A DNA stretch of 64,000 nt from Triatoma infestans (lineage: Eukaryota > Arthropoda > Insecta > Hemiptera > Reduviidae): positions 123,620 to 187,619 of the forward strand of contig JAAEAF010007873.1 of assembly GCA_011037195.1 (NCBI GenBank), given 5' to 3'. Made by a program: the position numbers and the translations under genes. The notes below the pieces were generated by a model, which did no database searches, was not told the DNA's origin, and saw only the letters and a program-made list of their open reading frames with translations. Shown here piece by piece: positions 32,111 through 42,669 of the stretch (positions are counted from its first letter, which is position 1; every line of letters starts with the position of its first letter).

Positions 32111-32255
32111 AAGAGAACAGTTTGGAGTGTTACCATTGGGTAGCTTCTCCACTCATTTTGTTTTATATTCTTTGTATGATTGTCACTTATAGCGCTATCG
32201 CGCTGATTGTAGCATGAATAAAGATTAAAAAAAAAAAAAAAATTATGTTGGGTAG
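32111..32255 (+). mobile_element. retrotransposon 3-prime UTR with poly(A)
   Basis: A plus-strand 3-prime end: ATAGCGCTATCGCGCTG, then GAATAAAGATT and a run of A at 32230-32248. The polyadenylation signal followed by A-run indicates a retroposed tail in the opposite orientation to the RNase H fragment. The parent element is not identifiable. Confidence 0.55.
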
Positions 32256-33940
32256 GTATTCACAACTAACGACATTATTTAAGAATATATGTCAATAGGG
32301 CAAAGTCAATTAAGCAAAAAACCGCAATTATTATTGCACCAACTAAATTACATTTACAAATTAATAATAAAATAAGTAAACAAATAAACAGTTACTGTAA
32401 CAAATAATCAAGTTTTGGAAAATTTCCTGTTGGAGTGAAAAAGAAGTTTGTTTTATGAAAGAGAAAAGAGATACTCTGATCTGTGATAGTGTTGTAGGAC
32501 CTGCATAAGTTGGTGATCGTATTGTTAAATAATAATAAAAGAGTGTGTAATTAAATATTATTCTATTTTTTTTTTTTTGCAAGTGTTATGTTGATTTTAT
32601 TGACATATAAAAATGTGTCTTCTTCTGAAATTGAGGTTTTTTGGGAGTTACCCCCTCCCAGCAAATTTTATAAGGCATCAGTTTTTCACTTTTTTTTTTA
32701 ATTCGTAGAATCACATATGTTCTTTTTAATGTGTAGCTCCTTGGAAGAAATAATAATAATAATAATAATAAAAATTAATAATGGTTTTATAATTAATTGA
32801 AATATATTAGTTTAAAATATATTTAATATTAGTTGCCATTTATTGCAATCTGGGATTTTACGAAGATTGGGTGAAAACAATAGGGAACAGTTATGAAGGT
32901 AGAATAGAATACCTTCAGTTACAGTAAAAGGAATTTCCCTTCCTTTCACTCTCCAGTGGAGGGAGGGATTATATAAATCTAGGGCCAGAAATAGTGAGGG
33001 ATCAAATTTGTAGTGATGAGAAATCTGTGTATAAGGACAAAGCAGTGCAATCCGAAAATGTATAATAGTGATATGGTGCAAATCCAACCTTCAACAAATT
33101 TTTATATGTAAGTCTTATTATGAATTAATCCCTCTAATTTTGGTTTTATCTTAAGACAAGATTTGATACTAACTTAACTTATTAACTTATTTTGTTATTA
33201 TTAAATATATACATGATAATAATGATTTATGTATGATTTATTTCACATCCTCTCCTAGTTCAAGTGAACTCAGACCTCACGAGATCCCTTTAGAGAAGAT
33301 TTACATTATAAATTCTAATTATTTAATTATTAATTAAATTTACCCCCCCAATAAATAATATTACACCTCTTATAGTAACTACATAAGTGTACTAAGTTGA
33401 GATAGTTATTTTAGGCCTTCTTCAAACTTATTATGATTAGAAATTCTTAAATTTTAATTTCACTGAACTCTTGCTTAGTTAAACAGCATTGAATTCACAA
33501 AATTGTGTACTTGGACTTCCAAATCATGTCTGGAAAAGCTATATTCATTATTAAATAGATTCCCGCTTGAGGAAAAAAAAATATCTATGTATGACGCTGA
33601 AAACATTTAAAGGTGTCGGAAGTAATGAGGCTTGATATTAAGGTTAATAACCTAACGATAACCTTTAATAACTTTTTATCAATAAAATATCTAGTGAAAA
33701 GCATTGTTAACAATTGACTTATTTTATGTATTATTTTAATCAATTATGAAAGTAGGTTGTTCAGGAAATAGTAATTGTCAATTATATTTAACACATTTAC
33801 TTTTTAGTCAATTTGTTTTTTTTTTTTTCATAATTCTTTTTTTTTGTTTTTGATAAACCTGTTATAGACATCACAAATTTAGCCATTTACTAGATAAAAT
33901 AAACGTGCTGCAATTTCATTACTAGCGTCGCACGCCCAGT
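32256..33940. other. long AT-rich spacer, no gene recognised
   Basis: Includes an (ATA)n tract near 32748-32770, poly-T at 32565-32578, poly-C near 33343 and generic AT-rich text. Short frames have no recognisable domain. Confidence 0.5.
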
Positions 33941-34049
33941 TAATTCAGTGTTTGTTAAGACTGTTACCCAACGCTTTGTTATCAACATATTCGTCATTTA
34001 TCATCATAATCTATACCCTCTTCTACTGCCTAAGAACGACCTGGGAAGG

Positions 34050-34630
34050 TGGTACTTTTTGTTGATTACGAAGCGGCAATTCGGGCATTTACAAGGCAAG
34101 GTTCCTAGTGAGTCTCATGATATTCTGGAGGGACATCTTCTTGCGCGGATAGCTTCATTTCTTTCTGAGAGCTAAGAAATTTATATGTAATGGATGCCTA
34201 GTTATTGCGGGATAACGGGAAATGAGAAAGAGGAGACCATCTTGCCAAATTGCGATTCCTGGCAGAAGGAATAACGAGCGAATCCAGTAGAAGTTTAAGG
34301 TAGTTATAGGACTCCAGGAATAAGCTAGAGGAAAACAGTGGAATATCCTGAGCACACCAGAAGCTCGGTTATCCCACAATCTGCCCAAAAGCGTGGCGGT
34401 TGCGTGTTTTAGACTGCGTGCAATAGGGCACGACTATCTCCGTCCGGGCCGGCCCATTTGCACCGTATTGATGTGGTAAATCGAACGGATTGTTGCTTAT
34501 GCGCAAGTGGGATCCCTATGACAGATAGCTTTTGTTCGATTGTGAGGCCCTAGAAGATGTGCGTCAGCTGCCTGATGGGCAGACCAATACTCTTATTATT
34601 TGATTCAAAAATTTATTAGACTGCTCGAAG
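34050..34630 (+). pseudogene. non-LTR retrotransposon RNase H/C-terminal relic
   Basis: WMPSYCGITGNEKEETI near 34186-34235 corresponds to the WVPSHCGIPGNERAD block of RNase H. LPKSVAVACFRLRAIGHDYL near 34385-34440 and a degraded Cys-rich knuckle (YAQVGSL region near 34500) follow, as in the tail of RNase H-bearing LINEs. Stops and shifts throughout. Old fragment; group (CR1/I/jockey-related) uncertain. Confidence 0.6.
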
Positions 34631-34675
34631 GCTCAACGTCAGTGACTCGACAATAGTAAAAAAAAAAAATAAAAT

Positions 34676-34830
34676 ACAGTAAAATATGACAATCGAATCA
34701 AATTTTCGAAATCGTTATTTTCTTTGGAAATACATGATTCGAGGTCCCCTGAATACGAAAAAATATTTTTAGCCAAACGTCTTTGTGTGTTTGAATATGT
34801 TGATGGGTCCGCAAAGCAGGATAAAGGTGC
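34676..34830 (-). repeat. diverged 1-kb repeat segment
   Basis: TCAAATTTTCGAAATCG, TCGAGGTCCCCTGAATACG, TTTTTAGCCAAACGTCTTTG and GTGTGTTTGAATATG line up with the hairpin-side third of a reverse 1-kb repeat. Confidence 0.65.
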
Positions 34831-35740
34831 GTTCATATATACCAACACGTAGCGTGTTCAGCACGTAACGTGGCAGATACGGCACAGACACAAGTTTTCA
34901 CACCATACGGCAACTCACTTACGGACGCCGACAGACAAACTAGAGAGTTGAACGCACGTTCCTACCATGCACGTTTAAAAACTATTCGGTTGAAGAATTA
35001 GCTGTGTTGGAATTTTACTTAAAGAAGAAGAAGGAAAGAAACTGGGTTGTATGCAAGTAGAGCAAAAAAAGGAAAAGAAGATTTGCTGTGCATCCAATGA
35101 ATTTAAAAAGAAAAAAAAAGGAGAATTCTACACGCTCTACAAAGAGCTACTAGCCGATGAAGACAGATTTTTCAAATACTTCAGAATGAGACAATATGAG
35201 TTTCAAACCATTGTAACCAAAATTTCACCCATGATAACTAACACCAAGTTTAACGTCGTTATAACGTTAGCTCCAGCTAACAGTGGCTCTCTTTATTTTA
35301 ACTATAAAAAACTTTTTCAATCGTGCTAGTGGCAATAGTTGTTCCCGGTTATAAGTTTACATGTGTAGATGCTGGTTCTTTTGGGAAAAATAGTGACGGC
35401 GGAATCTTCTGTAAGTCAACAATAGGAAAAGCTCTAGCGGCAAATACTCTGAATGTTCCAGAAGAAAAATATTCACTAACAACACAGACACGCACCAGCA
35501 CAGACAAATTAATTTATACTAAGCGTTCCAATGCTACAGACATGCCTCCAGACACGTGCCAGCACAGTTCAAATACTCTTTACTGACGTAGTTGCTAGCG
35601 CCAGTCTGTACGTACACATTACGTTCAATGTGTGTAGAAGTGAATACTCATACAGATAATATATGTTACAATTTTTTTTTTTTGCCTTTGCTGGTACGTG
35701 CTGGACACGCTACGTATTGGTATATGTGAATGGTGCTTTA
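34822..35740 (+). mobile_element. PIF/Harbinger-type transposon, internally deleted
   Basis: Imperfect terminal inverted repeats of about 45 bp bound the element. The left end runs TTCATATATACCAACACGTA; the reverse complement of the right end runs TTCACATATACCAATACGTA, followed on both sides by GCGTGT(T/C)CAGCACGTA. Between them lie pieces of a Harbinger-type transposase. A TAA/TTA sits at the outer borders, compatible with the 3-bp TWA target preference of this superfamily, but the duplication is not clean. Length (0.9 kb) is far below an autonomous element. Confidence 0.75.
34985..35480 (+). pseudogene. PIF/Harbinger transposase fragments
   Basis: The first frame (35051-35329) contains GEFYTLYKELLADEDRFFKY followed by FRMRQYEFQTIVTKISPMI, typical of the N-terminal region of animal Harbinger transposases. 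The second (35323-35586) contains VAIVVPGYKFTCVDAGSFGK and NSDGGIFCKSTIGKAL, the region around the central catalytic Asp (usually VDVGxxG..SDGxIF). The part between, including the first catalytic residue, and the C-terminal Glu region are missing. Non-functional. Confidence 0.8.
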
Positions 35741-35753
35741 TATCTGTGATTTA

Positions 35754-35926
35754 TTTTATCCGGTGTAGCATGCGTTTTTGTTGTTCGTGACCGGTTTTGG
35801 ATTTTCATCTATCGTCAGAGTAAAGTTATCTACACGAATTTGATAATTTTACTCTGATGATGGATGAAAATCCAAAACCGGTCAGGAACAACAAAAAAAT
35901 TCATGCTACGATGGATAAAATCCCAG
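35754..35926. mobile_element. small fold-back with paired ribozyme-like motifs
   Basis: Arms of about 75-80 bp (outer TTTATTTTATCC and GGATAAAATCCC) are inverted around a short centre near 35830-35845. Each arm carries CUGA(U/C)GAU, a GGAU-GAAA-AUCC or weaker stem and AAAACCGGUC, facing outward. The core GAA reads AAA, so these are probably decayed relatives of the 14529-14823 motifs. Confidence 0.65.
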
Positions 35927-36680
35927 ATGTCTTTGTGTGCGTGTGTATGAACAAAATATCATAAAAAAAATAGCAGATGGCTTAGACTTATGTAATGACA
36001 TGGCAAAGTCATTGACATCGGCAAAGTCACAAACACCAAAGAAAGAATAATTTACAACTAGTGGCAATACCCAGCTGCTATCTTCACAAAGGATGGCAGT
36101 AATAAAAGTATAACCAGCGACCGGCCGCCGGCTTCAAGACAGCCGCGGCCAAACAAACGATTAACAAAGCCTTTTCGTCAATACTGTACATCAAAAAGCA
36201 AGCACCGAAAAGGTTGGCCACTGACCTAAATAAGGTCAGCAAACTACGAAGGTCGCACATGGTCGCACACTAGGACAGATGTCTTGGTGTGAGTGTGGCC
36301 AACACCAATATATAAACTCTATCATATACAACGAGCAATTATTATATCATCTACGGCCAAACGAGCACGTCTTATACCCGAGCGGCAATTTACAGTTATA
36401 TTCAAACTTATCATTCTTTAGTAGTGCATCTTAGTTCAGTTATTTCAGTCATTCTAATTTATTAATAATTTATCTTCTATTTATTACTAAGTATTTTGCT
36501 AGTTATTAGTTACCATTTCTAACGTTCCTATTATTGTTAAAATACAGTTTATTTTTATAAAATCCGTTTAATTATTCGAGCACTAACTTCCAAAAACTCT
36601 CAACTAACTTCCCTCCTCTTCAAGACATCTACTACATCAGGAATCACACATCAAACGATTCCATTACACTTAGTATTTCG
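35927..36680. other. unclassified segment, possible solo LTR
   Basis: Less AT-rich than its flanks. It has a CAATATATAAACTC TATA-like block near 36308 and a CCGGCCGCCGGC palindrome near 36122. No matching second LTR, primer-binding site or coding region is seen, so LTR status is not established. Confidence 0.3.
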
Positions 36681-36960
36681 TTTAGGCACTAAAACCGTAT
36701 CTCACTGGAAGGTTTCGGGCAAAACCCATTAACAGGAAGTGCGGCTTAACTGAATTTATTTTTGTTTCTCCAGATTTTTCCAATTTTCTCAGAATTTTCT
36801 TTAAAATTCGTATACTATCTACTGTATAAATACCTACTAAGTTTATTTAAAAAACATTTTCCACGGAGAATTGATTTTGTGGGGAATTCTAGGGGAGCGG
36901 CCATGAGAAACTTTCCTCTAAAAGTAAAGTGATGATCTGCGGATCACTTAGTGATTCGTG
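36680..36960 (-). repeat. strongly diverged 1-kb repeat segment
   Basis: AGTATTTCGTTTAGGCAC, AACCCATTAACAGGAAGTGCGG and the following AGATTTTTCCAATTTTCTCAGAATTTTC show the block order of a reverse 1-kb repeat. Confidence 0.5.
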
Positions 36961-37481
36961 TAAACATTTCAGAAGACCCACCTAGCATTTGATCTGAAGT
37001 TTAAAGTTTTTTTAACTTAATCGAATCGACGCGCGTAGTTTCTTGTTTGTGTGGCTCAAATTGATAGAAAAGAGTCTTCTAATTAATAGAATGTCAGAAC
37101 CTAGGGAACTGTGTGAATCACAAATCGAATTTTCTTTCTAAATTCAATTAGATAGATAAGTCTTTATTGAATATATTTACATTTTTTTTACATTAATTGT
37201 ACCAATTATTGTTATTTATTATTACTTTTATTAAATTAATACAGATACATTGAGTGTATTCTAAATATGTAAAGACATAATCAATGGCCTAAGCCATCTG
37301 AGGAGTCTTATTGTATATTTAATATTTAAAATTATAAAGATTATAGAAACAAAACAAAGAACTATGGAGAATTCTTTTAAATAAAAATGAAATCTTCAAG
37401 AAATAATGTAAATATCTAAATAATTTTTTGTTTTTTATCCTTTTTTCTCTCTGTCTCTCTCTTTCTTCCTTATTATTATTA

Positions 37482-37516
<35 letters not shown>

Positions 37517-37715
37517 TTTTAAATTATTATTATTACAGTTTCCTATAAAACACTTTTTATTATTACATTAATTTGAAAACGGAACATTAATAATGCCATA
37601 TTATGTAAATTCTCCAAATACATCTTCCTTTCGTTCTCCCGTTTTAAACTGTTAAATTCAAATAATTGAAGAGATCTAGAAACTTTTACCCACAGCATTA
37701 AAATAACGCTAACTT

Positions 37716-37719
<4 letters not shown>
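36961..37719. other. AT-rich spacer with (TTA)n microsatellite
   Basis: (ATT/TTA)n at about 37470-37535 and a (TC)n stretch at 37446-37465. No gene recognised. Confidence 0.55.
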
Positions 37720-37755
<36 letters not shown>

Positions 37756-37974
37756 AGGCGTCTCAACATCTGCGGTCATTTGCGCCCGTAGCCTTCTCAG
37801 TGCCCTGCCGGCCTCCGGACAGTGTTCTCCCGTTACAGACAACACTGACCATCACCGGACAGTGTGCTGTAGGGGCTCCTAGGAAGAGAAAATCTAAGGG
37901 CAGCACGGCTGGATTCGAACCCGTGATCTCCGCGTTGCTAGTCCAGCGCGCTACCACTGAGCTAATCCCTTCCC
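37720..37974 (-). mobile_element. tRNA-derived SINE, copy 5, with long poly-T
   Basis: Reverse copy: a run of about 29 T at 37720-37748 (the A-tail on the other strand), AAGGCGTCTCAACATCTGCGG, CCGGCCTCCGGACAGTG, CACCGGACAGTGTGCTGTAG, GATTCGAACCCGTGATC (B-box complement) and GAGCTAATCCCTTCCC at the start. The long pure tail suggests a young insertion. The 5-prime end meets the assembly gap. Confidence 0.88.
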
Positions 37975-38767
37975 NNNNNNNNNNNNNNNNNNNNNNNNNN
38001 NNNNNNNNNNNNNNNNNNNNNNNNNNNNNNNNNNNNNNNNNNNNNNNNNNNNNNNNNNNNNNNNNNNNNNNNNNNNNNNNNNNNNNNNNNNNNNNNNNNN
38101 NNNNNNNNNNNNNNNNNNNNNNNNNNNNNNNNNNNNNNNNNNNNNNNNNNNNNNNNNNNNNNNNNNNNNNNNNNNNNNNNNNNNNNNNNNNNNNNNNNNN
38201 NNNNNNNNNNNNNNNNNNNNNNNNNNNNNNNNNNNNNNNNNNNNNNNNNNNNNNNNNNNNNNNNNNNNNNNNNNNNNNNNNNNNNNNNNNNNNNNNNNNN
38301 NNNNNNNNNNNNNNNNNNNNNNNNNNNNNNNNNNNNNNNNNNNNNNNNNNNNNNNNNNNNNNNNNNNNNNNNNNNNNNNNNNNNNNNNNNNNNNNNNNNN
38401 NNNNNNNNNNNNNNNNNNNNNNNNNNNNNNNNNNNNNNNNNNNNNNNNNNNNNNNNNNNNNNNNNNNNNNNNNNNNNNNNNNNNNNNNNNNNNNNNNNNN
38501 NNNNNNNNNNNNNNNNNNNNNNNNNNNNNNNNNNNNNNNNNNNNNNNNNNNNNNNNNNNNNNNNNNNNNNNNNNNNNNNNNNNNNNNNNNNNNNNNNNNN
38601 NNNNNNNNNNNNNNNNNNNNNNNNNNNNNNNNNNNNNNNNNNNNNNNNNNNNNNNNNNNNNNNNNNNNNNNNNNNNNNNNNNNNNNNNNNNNNNNNNNNN
38701 NNNNNNNNNNNNNNNNNNNNNNNNNNNNNNNNNNNNNNNNNNNNNNNNNNNNNNNNNNNNNNNNNNN
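37975..38767. other. assembly gap (793 N)
   Basis: Continuous N. Long open frames reported across it consist of unknown residues and mean nothing. Confidence 0.99.
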
Positions 38768-39530
38768 ACTAGGGCGTGGGTATGTGGCGTCACCATCGCC
38801 CACCGTTCGAGGTGCAATCAGCTTCTAGCTCTCCAGATTGGGGAAACCCTCACCCCACCTAAACCATTCCTGATCCTTTCCCCTTGCAGGGATGCCTGTA
38901 AGTTACCTGGGTTACTGAAACCCCTGTACTTGAGACAATGGACAGGAATCAGTAGATGGAACCAATCGATCCATCGGGCGTGCGATCAGTCACGCTAGCT
39001 CCTTAGAGTTGAAATACTGAACTACGGGCGCAAACCACTTTCCGAGCCAATTGCTTGCAATTGAGGTAGGATTCATAGTGGCCGTGTTTCAATCAATAAC
39101 TCCAATGACCGAGGTCATGAGTTGAGCGGGAGGAGACTCGCAATATAAATTATACCCAGGTGCCAGCACGTAGCTGGAAGCGCATTTGCTGAGTGTGCGC
39201 GGGTTACCAGAGCCTGCTAGGGAGGGAGTGCCTTTTCTAGCTTCTGGAAGTGAAGTGTAACCACTAGGGATCACTCTGCGCGCTTAAATGGGTCAAGCGA
39301 GGAGGGGGGGTGCTTCGGCACTTCTGCTATGGTCGGGTATTGCACTGAAAGTCCTTCCATGGTAGTGACATCCATCCCCTTCTTGTTAAACGATCCCGTT
39401 GCTTGCAACGGGGGTTGGTAAATCCCAAGCGGTACGGTCTTGAATGACCCCCTCAGTACTTAGAGGAAAAAGGGGTATACGGGAAGGGGAAAAAGGGGTA
39501 CATTACATACCATATACCACTTTTAGTTGA
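38768..39530. other. GC-richer unclassified block next to the gap
   Basis: Distinctly less AT-rich than the rest. Text such as GTTACTGAAACCCCTGTACT and CTTGCAACGGGGGTTGG resembles no family I can name. It could be the 5-prime UTR of the R1-like element whose endonuclease lies at 40020-40530, but the intervening AT-rich 39530-40000 argues for caution. Confidence 0.35.
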
Positions 39531-39805
39531 AACATTTTTATGAAAAAATAGATTTCTAGGGGGTTCTGTGGAATCTCTGTTTGCTAGTTTTCAAGTTTTA
39601 CTGGGTTTATTCAATGCTGTTGGTGCTGTCTTCTGGACTACAATGTAATCACTTCAAGATACCTGCCGTGGATAGGTAGCTATAGAACTCCCACACCGGC
39701 AGCTTAAAATTTCAAATTTAAAGAAACTTTGTCAATAGTATAATGACGTATATTAATGCTCAAGAGAAAATCATGTGAACGTGTTTCACGTCAAATTTTT
39801 TATCA
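39531..39805 (-). repeat. very diverged 1-kb repeat end
   Basis: AGAGAAAATCATGTGAACGT and GTTTCACGTCAAATTTTTT at 39760-39800 match the outer end of a reverse 1-kb repeat (ACTTTCTCTTAC..GTTTCACACCAGATTTT); the inner part is barely recognisable. Confidence 0.45.
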
Positions 39806-40019
39806 ATGTGTTTATATTTTGTTAAAACTATTGTTTCAAGCCGATAAAATGATTTCATATTTTTTTTTAATTTCTGAGGTTAAATAATATATAAAAAAAA
39901 TATATTTGAATTTCATTCTTTATTTTTAGAATATTTCAGATTGTTTGGATCTTCTGAATAAGTAAAAATCCAGGGCAGACTCTGGTGTTTTATATTTCGG
40001 ACTGAGAGCGACTGAACGA

Positions 40020-40530
40020 GTCCAAGCTGGAGGCATTCTTCGGGATGGACGTCGTCAAGTTTAGGGAGATCTCGAGGGCTAAAAACGGTGGGCAGATAGG
40101 AGACGGACCTCTCGAACCGATGGAGGATACTTCAGGTAAGCTTCCACTACAGTAGAGGGGCATCTGCTGCACTGTAGCACTACATCCAAAAGGAAAACAT
40201 CGCTGTAGCCCTTATCCAGGAACCTTGGATAGTATGGAAACGGGTAGCAGGGCTAAGCGAAACAAAAGGTAAGTTATTATATGAACTTAGCGTGTACAAT
40301 CCAAGGACATATAGTATCTTTGTCAGGGAAGACGCAACAATTTTACTGCATGAATCTTTGTTTCAGATACCAAACAATAGTGAAAATAAAGCCACGTACA
40401 GAGAGGAAAGGCTAGGGATGTGGTCATGGCATCGACCTACCTCCTATATGAATCTCCAAAGCCTCCGCCCTCAGAAGAGATGCAAAAGCTGGTATCTCAC
40501 TGTAGGGCGAGAGACCTGCAACAGCGCCCG
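40020..40530 (+). pseudogene. R1-like retrotransposon apurinic endonuclease fragment
   Basis: In shifting frames: KENIAVALIQEPWIVWKRVA at 40190-40250 (the LIQEP motif holds the catalytic Glu of APE-type LINE endonucleases), GKLLYELSVYNPRTYSIFVR at 40268-40328, and VVMASTYLLYESPKPPPSEE near 40420-40475 with MQKLVSHCRARDL after it. The endonuclease nicks the target DNA to prime reverse transcription. The piece starts in an uncertain upstream region (possible ORF1 tail, 40020-40140) and stops before the GCDANAH-like block. Frameshifted and dead. Confidence 0.75.
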
Positions 40531-41469
40531 CTCTAAATTTGTCCGGACGCGAAAATTTTGGGGCGCCATTTTGGCTGTAAGTGTAAGGAAAATATTGATG
40601 TGTTAACATGCATAGACTTCTCTGAACAGAATAGCATTAACACGCAAGCAGAGTTGGGAAGAATTAAACAATTCCTAAATTTACGGAAAATCTACCAAAA
40701 TTCCATAAAATTGCGAGCAAGATTAACATCGATTTATTAGATAATTACTCTTTCTTATTACTAAAACATACATAGTTATATTCTTTATTTGAATCAATAT
40801 AAGCATTTCTAACCAACAATAAATTAGTAATCCGGAATAGTTTTAATAAATGGCTTATTCCTTGCCCGAAGGCAGGTACCATCAAAATAAAGTTTCTTAC
40901 AAAAAACCTTAATAAAAGCAGAGAGAGAAGTGAAAGTAGGATAGGAGATCTTGATAGCATCTGTAAAAACATTTCCCAATCTTGAACTCTGGAAGGAAAA
41001 GAGAAAGTATAATTATCGGCTAAATCCTCTGTCCAAAATAGTTGAAGTATAAAAGCCAACACTGTTTCTTCCAGAAAAGTTTCAGAATAATACTTAAAGG
41101 AACAATGATCTGAAAAACTTACTGGTAAAACATAAAAATCATCATAGCAGAAATATTCATATAGTGAAATCAAGTGAAATAGTGCATATATCTCTGCCAT
41201 TCACAATTATGAAATTGTGACAATCAAAAACCTGGCACCTCTAACATCAACAATCCCATCCCTAGAATTCCTAAAGAGTCGGCATTTATAATTATCAATT
41301 AGCAAGCTATCGGGTTGAGTCTGAGAGGTGGCAATGCTACATTGCAATCCCCTACCAATATAAATACTCTGAGTTGTGTTGCGCTAAAAAACATTTCAAC
41401 TTTAGGAAAATTATTTTCCCAATAGTTACAATTTATGTATAATGGATTAATAAACGTCTTAAAAGCTTT
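40531..41469. other. unexplained segment with a 151-codon minus-strand frame
   Basis: The open frame 41200-40745 (minus) encodes a hydrophobic, Phe/Leu-rich protein with a PILLSLLSLLLLRFFVRNF segment resembling a membrane span, but no domain I recognise. The neighbourhood is LINE debris on the plus strand, so it may be antisense to a decayed element. No promoter or splice evidence. Confidence 0.3.
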
Positions 41470-42285
41470 AAGGCGGACAACTGGAAATTCTAGTGTTATC
41501 TTTATAGTCCTTGGCCGCGTCCGGTACTTTTATATTTATCAGAAAAACTGGTCGTATTGTGATAAAATTGAGATGGTTCAGCTGTTACTTTTTAAAAGTA
41601 TTTTAAAGTTGCCAAAAAACGTGCCTAGTGCCTAAGTTCGAATAGGAGGCAGGTCGGATTCATTCACGATTTGCGTATTCAAAAAGGTAGAGGAAAGGTC
41701 ACCGAGAATGTTTTTTGCGACTTGTTCAGGTTGATAACAACAATTTTAAATTACCATTTAAAATGTACGCGTATTTAAAATGTAATTAAGGTTAACTATC
41801 AATATTTATTAGTTAAAAATGTTGATACTATAAAAAAAAATTAATATATAGTCTTCTTTTAAATACTTTATGCTAAATGATTTATGCAGTAAAGACGTTG
41901 AGTTCATCTTAAGCTCGTCACTTAACCCTCACTTTAGATGTTTTTCTAGTTCAACAAGGTGAGATTTATTTGCACATAAATTGTAATATGTAAAAAATAC
42001 GTCTTCTTCGTGAAGTACGTACATGTATTTCTAAAAAGAATTTTAGGATAAACCACGGTCTGTCTGACAGTTATCAATTTTTCCCTTTAGATCTTTGTAA
42101 ATTATGCAATATTAATAAAAAAGATGATCTTTTACACTTTCGTATGAATGTGAAGTTTTGGACCATGTTAGAGCTAAATAATTGAGTAAATATTTATTAG
42201 ATGCTTTTCCACAAACATGTGAAGATTTATTGATATATTTGATGATTATCAACAAATAAATGATATATATATTTTGTTTTCTAAC
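41470..42285 (+). pseudogene. LINE (L2/CR1/RTE-like) RT C-terminal relic
   Basis: The frame at 41435-41635 ends with KIEMVQLLLFKSILKLPKNV, the block seen after the RT thumb in several LINE groups (IEKVQLxFFKxILxLPRNTP). Around 42085-42260 a second piece reads CKLCNINKKDDLLHF, a degraded CX2C-H knuckle, then LLDAFPQTCEDLLIYLMIINK in shifted frames. A T-rich UTR and an AATAAATGG signal near 42630 may close the element. Dead fragment. Confidence 0.6.
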
Positions 42286-42669
42286 AGGAAGTCTAAAATT
42301 ACGTAGAAATTTGTATAACTCAATTTGTATAACTTTTTGTTTATATTTGTTTTATTTTTGTTCTATATCATTTTTATTATCATTATTATTATCGTTGTCA
42401 TTTTGTTTGTTTACCTTCATTTCTTGCTGTAACATGATTGTCTCAGTTGATTTGATTTTACAATTATATTATATGAGCACTTATTTTTAGTTTCTCTTTT
42501 ATTTTTCCTACCTTCTGGGTGTGATTCACTTTGTGATCGTATTATTATTATTATGATTTGTTTTTTTTTATTTTTCTATTTTTTATACTTTTGTAACCAA
42601 CTGCTGCTACAAAATGTATTTTCTAAAGCAATAAATGGAATCTAATTACATTTATAATGGATAAATATA
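42286..42669. other. T-rich tail region of the preceding LINE
   Basis: T-rich, with (ATT)n near 42380 and 42545; probably the 3-prime UTR of the LINE relic. The TA dinucleotide at 42668-42669 borders the next element. Confidence 0.4.

Noticed and set aside
37763..38828. Three frames of 288-346 codons on both strands
   Set aside because: They are made almost wholly of unknown residues from the 793-base gap; the real flanks are SINE and unclassified sequence.
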